A stretch of 64,000 nt of DNA from Aestuariispira insulae (lineage in GTDB: Bacteria; Pseudomonadota; Alphaproteobacteria; UBA8366; Aestuariispiraceae): NCBI RefSeq assembly GCF_003385955.1, contig NZ_QRDW01000007.1, positions 1 to 64,000 of the forward strand, given 5' to 3'. The number at the start of each line of letters is the position of its first letter. Within the stretch, counting starts at the first letter, position 1. Below are positions 1 to 7,817 of this stretch, piece after piece. The notes beneath the pieces are model-generated. The model worked only from the letters and a program-made list of their open reading frames with translations. It did no database searches and was not told the origin of the DNA. The position numbers and the translations under genes were made by a program.

Positions 1-69
1 GATCGGTAAAGTTTCGGCGTTTCGCCATTCTTGTCGTCCTTCTTATCGAGAAGGATACACCTTAGCAGA

Positions 70-90
70 TGGTCCGATTTTCTAGGACCA
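70..90. repeat. Short hairpin just past the left-edge gene
   Basis: Six-base arms TGGTCC (70-75) and GGACCA (85-90) form a perfect inverted repeat. It lies 3 bp beyond the stop codon of the small membrane-protein gene on the minus strand. It could be a weak terminator, but there is no T-run on either side, so this is uncertain. Confidence 0.35.
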
Positions 91-92
91 CT

Positions 93-380
93 TCAATATT
101 CGCCAGAGACACAATAATAAAAACCATCCGCAAAAGAAACAAAACTTAAATAATCATCATACATACCATTGTGAAATACAAAAAATATTACAGTAAACAA
201 AACAAAGAAAATCATTAGGACTGAATAAAACCTATCATTCCACCCACCAAACCGACCAACAATAATCAGATCCCTCACGCCAAAAAGAACAAACATAAAA
301 AATATCAAGTGACTAAAAAAGTAGGCAACAGAGCCAAAATACCAAGAGATAAATGCCAGTATGAATGGAATATTGATCAC
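93..380 (-). CDS. Small AT-rich membrane protein, function unknown
   Basis: A 95-residue protein that I do not recognise. It is strongly hydrophobic and aromatic, with about three likely membrane segments near residues 3-20, 22-36 and 52-70, and a short acidic, Tyr-rich tail. The start is GTG at 380, preceded by AGGGG about 7 bases upstream, a good Shine-Dalgarno spacing. Its codons are clearly richer in A and T than those of the rest of the window, which suggests recent acquisition. Small AT-rich membrane proteins of this kind are sometimes immunity proteins of toxin systems or phage products, but no toxin gene can be recognised beside it. It could still be a chance ORF; the ribosome site and the clean hydrophobic pattern argue that it is real. 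Confidence 0.5.
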   Translation of the reverse strand: MINIPFILAFISWYFGSVAYFFSHLIFFMFVLFGVRDLIIVGRFGGWNDRFYSVLMIFFVLFTVIFFVFHNGMYDDYLSFVSFADGFYYCVSGEY

Positions 381-611
381 TCACAGCCCCTAAAAAATAT
401 AGAAATTACACACGGTCCAACGCTATTGAATCAAGGGCTCTCGGGAACACCTTGATGATCTTACCTACAGCATCCCGCCCTTGTCCGGAAGGGGTCATGA
501 GGGGCCCCAAGGATCGCTTGCCTGTTACCCCCCCAAAAAAACTCGGAATATTTCCTACAGGAAGGCACTCGCCTGACCTCCCTGCATATCCGGGATACTC
601 CCTCTTGTTTC

Positions 612-737
612 TCAAGCAACCGTACACAGCAACCTGCCAGCCTGTTTCTGTTCCCAGTCCTCTATCAGCGCGCTGGATTCTAAAACCCAAGGATAGTTTT
701 CGATATAGTCGTTGGTATTCAATACATGCCTTTCCAT
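612..737 (-). CDS. Possible 41-residue small protein
   Basis: A minus-strand ATG at 737 opens a 41-codon frame ending with TGA at 612. The product is acidic and contains the stretch NTNDYIENYPWVLESS, which reads more like protein than random frame. No strong Shine-Dalgarno sequence is visible, and frames on the other strand overlap it. It may be the remnant of a longer gene. No function can be proposed. Confidence 0.2.
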   Translation of the reverse strand: MERHVLNTNDYIENYPWVLESSALIEDWEQKQAGRLLCTVA

Positions 738-943
738 ACGACTTCAGGGGTTCGACACCTCACGCCGAACAATCGGCTCTCAGACGATCCAGTACGGTAA
801 GCGACATCCGACAGGGAATATTTTTACAGATACCTGAGGCTTCAAACGAGCCGACATAGAAGTTTTTGAAAAATGGGGCAGGATAACTCTTTATCGGTCT
901 TTTGGGGCGGTTGATGGCAGTTTACATGCCTCTCCTCCAACAG

Positions 944-975
944 ATAGCCGACGGCCCTTTTGGACCGTCGGCTAT
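944..975. terminator. Perfect 11-bp hairpin downstream of the acyl-CoA ligase
   Basis: The arms at 944-954 and 965-975 are exact inverse complements (ATAGCCGACGG and its partner) around a 10-base loop. It lies about 50 bp past the minus-strand operon that ends at 1025, where a transcript end is expected. There is no T-run, so it may be a weak or Rho-assisted terminator, or an RNA 3' stabiliser. Confidence 0.45.
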
Positions 976-1024
976 ACTATTCCGCTGAAGATTGTTACGC
1001 CCCTTGGGCTATCTGAGCGCCAAC

Positions 1025-2668
1025 TCAGCCTCCGCCATCACCAGACAGAATTCTTGCCTGTTCCCGGAGGTGAAATTTCTGAATCTTGCCGGTGGAGGTC
1101 CGGGGTATTTCCGCAAAGACGAACCGGCCCGGCACCTTATAGGACGCCAGGTTTTCCTTGCACCAGTCACGCATTCCGGCCGCATCCACCTCATGCCCCG
1201 CTGCCTTTTCGATAAAGGCGCAGGGGGTTTCACCCCATTTGGGATGCGGCATGGCCACAACAGCCGCCACGGCAACGGATGGATGCCGGTACAATACCTC
1301 CTCCACCTCCATCGAGGAGATATTCTCCCCGCCTGAGATGATCACATCCTTGGACCGGTCTTTCAGCTGGATATAACCGTCGGGGTGAATGACGCCCAGA
1401 TCCCCGGAATGGAACCAGCCGCCTTGAAAGCTCTCCCGGGTGGCTTCGGGGTTTTTGAAATAGCCCTTCATCACCACATTGCCGCGGAACATTACCTCGC
1501 CCATGGTTTTGCCGTCCCGCGGCACCGGGGTCATGGTTTCCGGGTCCAGCACATCCAGACCTTCCAGGGGCAGGTATCGGACCCCCTGGCGCGCCTTCAA
1601 CGCCGCCTGCTGCTCCGGCGGCAGATCCGACCATCCCTGGTGCCAGTCATTCACCACGGCCGGGCCATAGGTTTCGGTGAGGCCGTAGAGATGGGTGACC
1701 TCAAACCCGGCCTGCTGCATATCCGCCAACAGCTTTTCCGGGGGCGGTGCGGCAGCGGTGAAGAACTGGACCTTGTGACCGAGGCTGCGCTTTTCATGAT
1801 CCGGCGCGCCGATCATCAAGGACATGACCACCGGGGCGCCGCACATATGGGTCACGGCATGCTCGGCAAGCGCCGACCAGATCGGTTCGGCCCGCACCTG
1901 GCGCAGACAGACATGGGTGCCCGCGATTGCCGACAGCGTCCAGGGAAAACACCAGCCATTGCAGTGAAACATCGGCAGGGTCCAGAGATAGACCGCATGT
2001 TTTGCCATAGAGGTTGTCAGCGCATTGCCCTGCGCCAACAGATAGGCCCCCCGATGATGAGAAACGACCCCCTTCGGATTACCGGTGGTGCCGGAGGTAT
2101 AGTTGATCGAAATGGCATCCCATTCATCTTCCGGCATCAACCAATCGAAATCCGGGTCTCCGTGAGCCAGGAAGTCTTCATAATCGAGGGCTTCATGATC
2201 CCGCTGCCCGCCATGAAATTCAGGATCATCATATTGCACGACAAATGGCTTCACCCGGGTTAGGCCCAGGGCTTCATGAAGCAGCGGCATGAACTCAGAA
2301 TCGACGATGATCAGCCTTGCCGCCGCATGATCCAGCTGAAAGGCAACCGTCTCCGCATCCAACCGTGTATTGATCGAATGCAGGACAGCGCCGCACATCG
2401 GCACGCCATAGTGACTTTCCAGCATGGCGGGCGTGTTGGCCAGCAGCGCGGACACCGTATCGCCACGGCCAATGCCGCGCCCGGCCAAAGCAGAGGCCAG
2501 GCGCCTTGAACGGGCATAGAACTCCCGATAACTGCGCCGCAAGGCCCCATGGATGATTGCTGTATAATCAGGATAGACACTGGCCGCGCGTTCCAGGAAT
2601 GTCAGCGGTGTCAAAGGCTGGTAATTCGCGGGGTTGCGGTCCAGGTCCGTGTTGTAGGGATTAACCAT
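1025..2668 (-). CDS. Acyl-CoA synthetase (AMP-forming, AMP-binding family)
   Basis: It activates a carboxylic acid to its CoA thioester through an acyl-adenylate. The product has 547 residues, normal for the family. The P-loop-like motif TSGTTGNPKGV lies near residue 190, YGLTETYGP in the middle, a GWFHSGDLG-type A7 motif further on, and the catalytic-lysine motif TSTGKIQK near residue 527. The start at 2668 (MVNPYNTD) was chosen because GAGGTGG precedes it; an upstream in-frame ATG at 2737 would overlap the crotonase gene. It is the last gene of the demethylase-OsmC-crotonase-ligase run, 7 bp after the crotonase stop. The N-terminus resembles the medium-chain/AAE-type ligases rather than DmdB of DMSP degraders, so the substrate is left open. 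Confidence 0.88.
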   Translation of the reverse strand: MVNPYNTDLDRNPANYQPLTPLTFLERAASVYPDYTAIIHGALRRSYREFYARSRRLASALAGRGIGRGDTVSALLANTPAMLESHYGVPMCGAVLHSINTRLDAETVAFQLDHAAARLIIVDSEFMPLLHEALGLTRVKPFVVQYDDPEFHGGQRDHEALDYEDFLAHGDPDFDWLMPEDEWDAISINYTSGTTGNPKGVVSHHRGAYLLAQGNALTTSMAKHAVYLWTLPMFHCNGWCFPWTLSAIAGTHVCLRQVRAEPIWSALAEHAVTHMCGAPVVMSLMIGAPDHEKRSLGHKVQFFTAAAPPPEKLLADMQQAGFEVTHLYGLTETYGPAVVNDWHQGWSDLPPEQQAALKARQGVRYLPLEGLDVLDPETMTPVPRDGKTMGEVMFRGNVVMKGYFKNPEATRESFQGGWFHSGDLGVIHPDGYIQLKDRSKDVIISGGENISSMEVEEVLYRHPSVAVAAVVAMPHPKWGETPCAFIEKAAGHEVDAAGMRDWCKENLASYKVPGRFVFAEIPRTSTGKIQKFHLREQARILSGDGGG

Positions 2669-2675
2669 TGCCACC

Positions 2676-3482
2676 TCACTGATCCCGCCATTGGGGAGCA
2701 CGCTTTTCGATGAAGGCTGCAATGCCCTCCTCGGCATCTTGCGCCAACAGGTTTTCCACCATCACGTTTGACGCATGGTCATAAGCCTGCCTAAGGCCCA
2801 TTTCCCGCTGCTCATAAAAGGCACGTTTTCCAATAGCCAGGGTCAGGCTGGATTTGGCGGCAATCTTGTTGGCAAGCGCCATGACCGCCCCCGCAACATC
2901 GTCCGGCGGCACCACCTGGTTCACCAACCCCATTTCGGCCGCGCGGGCCGCTGAAACCATGTCACCGGTCAACAGCATTTCCATGGCATGTTTATTCGAA
3001 AGATTACGGGACAGGGCCACCATTGGGGTGGAACAGAAGAGACCGATGTGAACACCGGGTGTCGAGAACTGCGCCCGGTCTGATGCAACGGCAAGATCAC
3101 AGCTGGCCACCAGCTGGCAGCCGGCTGCGGTTGCCACCCCGTCCACTTCCGCGATAACCGGTTTCGGGCAAGAGACAATTGACTGCATCACGCCCGAGCA
3201 GAGCGCCATCACCTTCTGGAAGTAGGCCCGGCCGCCATCCGACCCCTTGCGACCCGCCGTCATTTCCTTCAGGTCATGGCCGGCACAAAATGCCGGTCCA
3301 TTCCCGGCCAAAACCACCGCCCGCACGGACCGGTCTTCGGCGGCACCGGCAAAGGCATCTCCCAGCCGCACCAGCATCGCCTCAGAGAGCGCATTGCGCC
3401 GCCCGGCATCATTCATGGTAAGGCGCAAAACACCATTGGCATCCATCTCACGCAGCAGGATATCCACACCGGTCTCAACCAT
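2676..3482 (-). CDS. Enoyl-CoA hydratase/isomerase family protein lacking both catalytic glutamates
   Basis: A 268-residue crotonase-fold protein. The two oxyanion-hole segments are present (FCAGHDL near residue 65 and the Gly-rich loop before residue 122). In classical enoyl-CoA hydratase two glutamates, in GCEL and PE motifs, activate water. Here the corresponding positions are Gln123 (GCQL) and Gly143 (TPG), so ordinary hydratase chemistry is unlikely. The sequence is closest in style to the ECHDC2/ECHDC3 branch, whose reactions are poorly defined. It sits between the OsmC gene (20-bp gap) and the acyl-CoA ligase (7-bp gap), so it probably acts on the CoA ester that the ligase makes, or edits it. 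DmdD-type methylthioacryloyl-CoA hydratase was considered but does not fit the missing glutamates. Confidence 0.85.
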   Translation of the reverse strand: MVETGVDILLREMDANGVLRLTMNDAGRRNALSEAMLVRLGDAFAGAAEDRSVRAVVLAGNGPAFCAGHDLKEMTAGRKGSDGGRAYFQKVMALCSGVMQSIVSCPKPVIAEVDGVATAAGCQLVASCDLAVASDRAQFSTPGVHIGLFCSTPMVALSRNLSNKHAMEMLLTGDMVSAARAAEMGLVNQVVPPDDVAGAVMALANKIAAKSSLTLAIGKRAFYEQREMGLRQAYDHASNVMVENLLAQDAEEGIAAFIEKRAPQWRDQ

Positions 3483-3502
3483 TTCCTGTCCCTTTCCTGC
3501 TC

Positions 3503-3952
3503 TCAGAGGATATTGACTTCGACTTCATCGGCCAGGGCATTGGCGATGAAGCAATAGCGATGGGCGCGATCCTGCATGACTTCCAGCTCGGAAGCCGCAA
3601 CAGTGAACCCTTTGTCAAACCGGACGACCGGATGCAGATCGATCCGAGTCACCGTCGTCTGCCCCTTCGGGTTCTTGCCCAGATGGGCAATCGCATGATC
3701 CCGGTAGCTGGCCACCGGCCATCCCGCCTTTGCGGCCAGCGCCAGAAACGTCATCATATGGCAGCTGGACAGCGCCGCCCCCAATGACTGTTCCGGGTTG
3801 GCATTCATGGCATCCCCGCCCCAGTCCGGAGCGGCATCCCCCTCCAGCATGAGATCATCGGTGAAACGCAGAATATGGGCATTTGAATAGGTGCCGGGGC
3901 TCAGTTCCGGTTCCGAACGTTCCCATTCAAGTTCGACCATCAATTCAGACAT
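3503..3952 (-). CDS. OsmC/Ohr-family peroxide-reducing protein
   Basis: A 149-residue protein with the two-cysteine signature of the OsmC/Ohr family: Cys64 in SSCHMMTFL and Cys134 in HRYCFIANAL. In family members these cysteines reduce organic hydroperoxides in the cytoplasm. An acidic N-terminal strand and a Trp-Gly-Gly loop precede the first cysteine. It lies 29 bp after the DmdA/GcvT-like gene and 20 bp before the crotonase, all on the same strand, so it is probably co-transcribed. Protection against a reactive product of the neighbouring oxidation or demethylation steps is possible but unproven. Confidence 0.88.
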   Translation of the reverse strand: MSELMVELEWERSEPELSPGTYSNAHILRFTDDLMLEGDAAPDWGGDAMNANPEQSLGAALSSCHMMTFLALAAKAGWPVASYRDHAIAHLGKNPKGQTTVTRIDLHPVVRFDKGFTVAASELEVMQDRAHRYCFIANALADEVEVNIL

Positions 3953-3981
3953 CGTAGTATCCTTGACGATTGAGTGACAAT

Positions 3982-5127
3982 TTACGCAGAAATAGCGATT
4001 GCCTTCTTCGGATCGAAGAACGGCTTTTCAACAATCACTGCGAAGGCCGTTCCGTTCGACGTCTCAATTTCAAACTCAGAACCAAGCACCGCATGATCCG
4101 CCTCAACCATGGCCAGGGCGATATTTTCCCCCAGGCGGGGGGAATAGACGGCCGACGTCACCTTGCCGACCGTTTTCCCTGCAACCTTCAACGGCCAGTA
4201 TGAGTTATTCGGCCCCTTGAGCGGGCTGCCGCCAATATGCAACCCAACCTGCTTGCGGCTGGCACCTTCCGCTTTAATGCGTTTCAGCGCGTCCTTACCA
4301 ATAAAGTCGGCATCCATGTCGAGCGCTACAAGGCGGTCCAATCCCAACTCAAAGGGGTTGGTATGGATATCCGCATCGGCATGATAGGAAAGCATGCCCC
4401 CTTCGATCCGCCGGATCGAAGAAGTGTGACCGGGTTTCAAGCCAAGAGGCGCACCAACGGCCATGATTTTTTCCCAGAGCTCATCACCACGGGAGCTGTC
4501 TTGCAGATAAAGCTCATAGCCCAGCTCACTGGACCAGCCGGTCCGGGAAATGATCAGCGGAATGCCGTCCAGCTCGACTTCGCGCAGCCAGTAATAGCGC
4601 AGGTCCATGACATCCTCACCGAACAGCGCCCTCATGACCCAGCCGGATTTCGGGCCCTGCAATTGCAGCGGGGAAACATCAGGCTCGCCGATCGTCACGT
4701 CCATGCCCGCATGCACGGCAACGCCCTGTGCCCAAAGCAGAATGTCGCTGTCCGCCAGAGAGAGCCAGAAACGGTCTTCGGCCAGGCGCAGCAGGATCGG
4801 ATCATTCAGGATGCCGCCGTCCGCATTGGTGACCAGGATGTATTTGCACTGCCCGACAGCCATCTGGGACAGATCCCTGGGGGTGAGCATCTGTACAAAT
4901 CTGGCAGCATCCGGCCCGGTGATTTCCACCTGCCGCTCCGCCGCGACATCACACAGGATTGCGTCATTCACAAGATTCCAGAAATTCTGTTCCGGATCTC
5001 CGAAATCGCGCGGAATATACATGTGGTTGTAGACCGAAAATGCCGTCGCGCCCCAGCGGACCGTCGCATCAAAGAAGGGTGACTTCCTGATCTGTGTGCC
5101 GAAGCCAAAATCTTCTTTTTGTACCAT
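3982..5127 (-). CDS. GcvT-fold folate-dependent demethylase, DmdA-like
   Basis: A 381-residue aminomethyltransferase-fold protein. Family members move a one-carbon unit from a methylated substrate to tetrahydrofolate in the cytoplasm. Several stretches resemble DMSP demethylase DmdA as I remember it: VYNHM near residue 33, ERQVEITGPDA, RDLSQMAVGQCKY, LADSDILLWAQG, EPDVSPLQLQGPK, and a C-terminal YSPRLGENIALAMVE. However, the segment SSELGYELYL is closer to general GcvT proteins than to the DmdA form. DMSP is therefore a candidate substrate, with dimethylglycine or another methylated compound as alternatives. It is the first gene of a four-gene run with osmC, a crotonase and an acyl-CoA ligase, and has an Lrp-family regulator immediately upstream on the same strand. 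ATG at 5127 is the family-like start. Confidence 0.8.
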   Translation of the reverse strand: MVQKEDFGFGTQIRKSPFFDATVRWGATAFSVYNHMYIPRDFGDPEQNFWNLVNDAILCDVAAERQVEITGPDAARFVQMLTPRDLSQMAVGQCKYILVTNADGGILNDPILLRLAEDRFWLSLADSDILLWAQGVAVHAGMDVTIGEPDVSPLQLQGPKSGWVMRALFGEDVMDLRYYWLREVELDGIPLIISRTGWSSELGYELYLQDSSRGDELWEKIMAVGAPLGLKPGHTSSIRRIEGGMLSYHADADIHTNPFELGLDRLVALDMDADFIGKDALKRIKAEGASRKQVGLHIGGSPLKGPNNSYWPLKVAGKTVGKVTSAVYSPRLGENIALAMVEADHAVLGSEFEIETSNGTAFAVIVEKPFFDPKKAIAISA

Positions 5128-5305
5128 TCTGATCGCCTTTCAAAACGATGCCCATCAAGGGCTGCCGAACAATTCATTGAACGGCCAGAACATAGTTGAA
5201 AGAAACGATATAAAGTGGTCCTTCTTTTTCAGATTTTCAGTCTGAATGGACTAAAAATTTACCGGAATTGAGAACAATCAGTCTTCGCCGGGCAAATTCC
5301 GCCCT
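5128..5305 (-). promoter_or_regulatory. Promoter region of the DmdA/GcvT-like operon with an inverted repeat
   Basis: This 178-bp gap separates the Lrp-type regulator from the operon it precedes. It contains the inverted repeat TTCAGA (5228-5233) and TCTGAA (5241-5246) with a 7-base spacer, inside an AT-rich patch about 100 bp before the demethylase start. The repeat is a plausible regulator site. Assignment to the neighbouring Lrp protein is inference. Confidence 0.4.
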
Positions 5306-5794
5306 TCAGTCCTTCGGGGCGGCCAATCCGGCAATATCCGGAACCGCCGACTTCACCTCTCTGGTGGCAATATAGGTCATATAGCGATCAATTCCGTCAT
5401 CCTCTTCAAAGAGGCCGTCCATCACCTGCTGGAATGAGGAAAGACTGGAGGTGACAATTTTCAAGACATAGTCCATCCCGCCGCCGGTCGCGAGACATTC
5501 AGTGATCGCGGGTTCCTGCCTGACCCGTCTCTCAAAACTATCAAAATCGGCTTTTCGATGATGCTTGAGTGAGACCGTGACAACGACCGTCATGGCATTG
5601 CCAATCCGGCCAAAATCGATATCCGCCCGATATCCACGAACAAGCCCCGCCTTCTTCAGGCGGTTGAAGCGCGCCCAGCAGGGTGTTGGCGAGAGATTGA
5701 CCAGCTCTGAAAGCCGGCCCTTGCTCAATTGTCCATGCTGTTGCAAGGCGCAAAGAATGCGGATGTCCGCAGCATCGAGTGCAAACTTCGCCAT
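5306..5794 (-). CDS. Lrp/AsnC-family transcriptional regulator
   Basis: A 162-residue protein of standard Lrp size. The N-terminal winged helix-turn-helix spans roughly residues 5-60, with LDAADIRILCALQQHGQ and the recognition part LVNLSPTPCWARFNRL. The C-terminal RAM/AsnC ligand domain includes ECLATGGGMDYVLKI, the usual Gly-rich effector site. Such regulators sense amino acids or small organic acids as octamers. It reads in the same direction as the DmdA/GcvT-like operon, 178 bp upstream, and is likely its local regulator. Confidence 0.92.
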   Translation of the reverse strand: MAKFALDAADIRILCALQQHGQLSKGRLSELVNLSPTPCWARFNRLKKAGLVRGYRADIDFGRIGNAMTVVVTVSLKHHRKADFDSFERRVRQEPAITECLATGGGMDYVLKIVTSSLSSFQQVMDGLFEEDDGIDRYMTYIATREVKSAVPDIAGLAAPKD

Positions 5795-6156
5795 TTAATC
5801 CAACCTCACCTATAGAATGATCAAACGATATTTTTATTCTGATTGATACGATGCCGGTAACGACATGGTTAGGCGGATCAGGACTCGCACACACCAAAGC
5901 CGCCCTCATGAATCGAAAAACCGCAACATGGTCTCCCGGGAGATTTTACAGCCTGGAGGCTGGGTCTGATTTCCTATTCGCGGCATCACTGTGTCTTTTG
6001 GCGAAAATCTTATGCGCCATGCCCGATAAACGATTGCGACCAAATAACGATCACGACCATGAAGAAGCCTCGCCAGCAGGTATCCCTTGTGTATTCTGAG
6101 ATCTCCCACTAATTCTTTCGTTGATCCCTTCCGCCTAAAGCAGATTTTAGCGCCAA
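5795..6156. other. 362-bp divergent intergenic region
   Basis: It lies between the minus-strand Lrp gene and the plus-strand flippase-like gene, so it should carry both promoters. The part next to the Lrp gene (about 5815-5850) is AT-rich and could hold its promoter. No gene, repeat array or RNA is recognisable. The frames open here on both strands (82 and 89 codons) have no visible ribosome site or family resemblance. Confidence 0.4.
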
Positions 6157-7110
6157 ATGCCCTTAGTGAAATCATCCCTTAAGTCTGTGGCCATATTCAT
6201 CGCCAAGCTGGCCGTGACGGTGGCTCTCTTTTACCTGATTGCACACAATATCGATCCGGCACAGATTGAGGCGCAGATCATCAGCTTGGATCCAGTCCAT
6301 ATCCTTTTGGCTGCATTATTGCTCTATCTCCAGATACTGCTGGTCAGTGGAAGATGGGTCTGGATGCTGCGCTTTTATAAGACTGCCTTTTCCCTGAGAA
6401 CTGCCATACGGCTTTCCATCGAGGGGTCTTTTTTCAATCAGGCCTTGCCTTCCGGGATCGGCGGTGACGCGATCCGAATCCTGCGATGCCGGCAATATGG
6501 CATCGGGACTGGGATCGCGGTCAGTTCAATCCTGATGGACCGGATCGTCGGCCTGGCGGCCCTGCTTATGATGGCACTGGCAGCCATGCCGGCCATATGG
6601 GCGGCGGACCCAATGGGGCTTACGGCCAATGGCGCTTTCATGGCGATCCTGATCGGCTTTGCCGGGCTTGCATTTTTGCTGGCATTCCCTTTCATGCCGG
6701 AAAAGCTCCGCCGACCGCGGGCAATGGATGCACTGGGTGCACTGGGGGAGCGCGCTGCACTATTCCTGATAAAGCCGAAGGCTGCCCTACCAACCCTTTG
6801 CCTCTCGCTGCTCAGTCATGCCTGCACCATCCTGGCCATGTATCAGATCGGTCAGGCATTAGGAACGGATATCCCACCTCACGCCCTCTTCATGGTGGCC
6901 CCCGTTGCCCTGCTGATCATCGTCTTACCGGTTTCGGTCGGTGGCTGGGGGTTGCGCGAAGGTACTATGATTCAGGGATTGGCGATCTTTAATGTCGCCA
7001 ATGAGTCAGCGCTGACTCTCTCCATCCTTTTCGGGCTGCTCAATATCGTCATCAATATTCCAGGCGGCCTTCTCTGGCTGGCTGCAAGGAAAGAGGAAAC
7101 CGCATCATGA
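6157..7110 (+). CDS. Flippase-like integral membrane protein (LPG synthase transmembrane domain, UPF0104)
   Basis: A 317-residue inner-membrane protein with about eight hydrophobic segments over its whole length. The family signature SGIGGDAIR lies near residue 100, and VGGWGLREG near residue 270. This domain is the membrane half of lysyl-phosphatidylglycerol synthase MprF and also occurs alone, where it is thought to flip lipids or glycolipids; the aminoacyl-transferase half is absent here. The stop codon overlaps the next gene by 4 bp, implying translational coupling to the methyltransferase-like protein. Confidence 0.85.
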   Translation: MPLVKSSLKSVAIFIAKLAVTVALFYLIAHNIDPAQIEAQIISLDPVHILLAALLLYLQILLVSGRWVWMLRFYKTAFSLRTAIRLSIEGSFFNQALPSGIGGDAIRILRCRQYGIGTGIAVSSILMDRIVGLAALLMMALAAMPAIWAADPMGLTANGAFMAILIGFAGLAFLLAFPFMPEKLRRPRAMDALGALGERAALFLIKPKAALPTLCLSLLSHACTILAMYQIGQALGTDIPPHALFMVAPVALLIIVLPVSVGGWGLREGTMIQGLAIFNVANESALTLSILFGLLNIVINIPGGLLWLAARKEETAS

Positions 7111-7817
7111 ATGAAGCCAACGGGACCGCGCGTGGCCGCACCGCCTACAGCCAGCATCTGGCCCAGAAACTGCTCTCAGGACTGACCTCAACGGATGGCG
7201 GCGAGATCATTCAGATTCTGCAAGCAGAGGATCTGGATCACGATCCCGCGCCGGGCAGCGCCCCGTGGCCGGCGGACCGCCTGAATGAGACTATCCGGGA
7301 ATTTGGCAAAAACAGCCTGGATGGGATCCTGGCCATTGACCTGCTGGGCCGATTGCCGGAACCGGCGACTCTTTTTGAGCAGGCGCAATCCAGTTTAAAA
7401 CCTGGGGGGCGGCTGGTGATGATTGAGCCTGGCGTGAGCTTGCTATCCTGGCCTTTTTACTATTTTTTCGGCGATCGACGCGTGGATTTTTCTCATAGTC
7501 CGCTCGACAACCATGCCGCCCGCCATGGCCAGCATGGCAATCTGGCAACAGCCAGCCATCTGTTTAATTTCCTGGAACACAGAATTGAACTGATGGAGCG
7601 CTTTCCAACACTTCATTGTATTCACCAGGAATGGATGAGCATCCTGACCGGCCCGCTGGCACGCGGTATCGGCAATGCCAGCCTGCTACCGGAACCGGCA
7701 TTACATCCTTTGCTGGCGCTGGAAAACAAGCTGATGCCATTCATCGGCCGGTGGAGCGCCTCCAAGCTTTTTATCGTGCTTGAAAAGCGCGCAACCACAT
7801 CCAGGCAACCGAATTAA
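7107..7817 (+). CDS. Methyltransferase-like protein with degenerate cofactor motif
   Basis: A 236-residue protein. The later part of a class I SAM-dependent methyltransferase fold is visible: DGILAIDLLGRLPEP as motif II/III-like and LKPGGRLVMIEPG as the typical post-motif strand near residue 100. The Gly-rich SAM-binding motif I is not obvious; GLTSTDGGEIIQILQ stands in its place. Activity is therefore uncertain, and the substrate is unknown. It overlaps the flippase-like gene by 4 bp, so a role in lipid-linked or envelope chemistry is plausible. The 3' end overlaps the convergent hexapeptide-repeat gene by 4 bp. Confidence 0.6.
   Translation: MNEANGTARGRTAYSQHLAQKLLSGLTSTDGGEIIQILQAEDLDHDPAPGSAPWPADRLNETIREFGKNSLDGILAIDLLGRLPEPATLFEQAQSSLKPGGRLVMIEPGVSLLSWPFYYFFGDRRVDFSHSPLDNHAARHGQHGNLATASHLFNFLEHRIELMERFPTLHCIHQEWMSILTGPLARGIGNASLLPEPALHPLLALENKLMPFIGRWSASKLFIVLEKRATTSRQPN

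Larger units (their letters stand above)
381..1024. other. 644-bp stretch without a recognisable gene
   Basis: No protein family can be recognised on either strand, although overlapping frames of 94 to 135 codons are open. The part at 470-545 is rich in self-complementary GC blocks and contains a C7 run (528-534) directly followed by an A7 run (535-541). A 41-codon minus-strand frame at 612-737 has a plausible amino-acid composition. A perfect hairpin sits at 944-975. The stretch could be remains of a mobile element, a structured RNA or decayed coding sequence. It separates the AT-rich left edge from the normal chromosome. Confidence 0.4.

Noticed and set aside
452-859. A 135-codon plus-strand frame at the left edge
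   Set aside because: No family similarity is visible, and another frame on the opposite strand overlaps it; it lies in a GC-rich, structure-prone stretch.
93-860. Rhs or CdiA toxin tail with an immunity gene
   Set aside because: No Rhs repeats, no DPxG core and no toxin domain can be read in any minus-strand frame, so the immunity idea has only composition to support it.
1025-3482. Naming the ligase and crotonase DmdB and DmdD of DMSP degradation
   Set aside because: The ligase N-terminus fits other acyl-CoA ligases better, and the crotonase lacks the two glutamates that DmdD uses. Only the GcvT-fold protein is DmdA-like.
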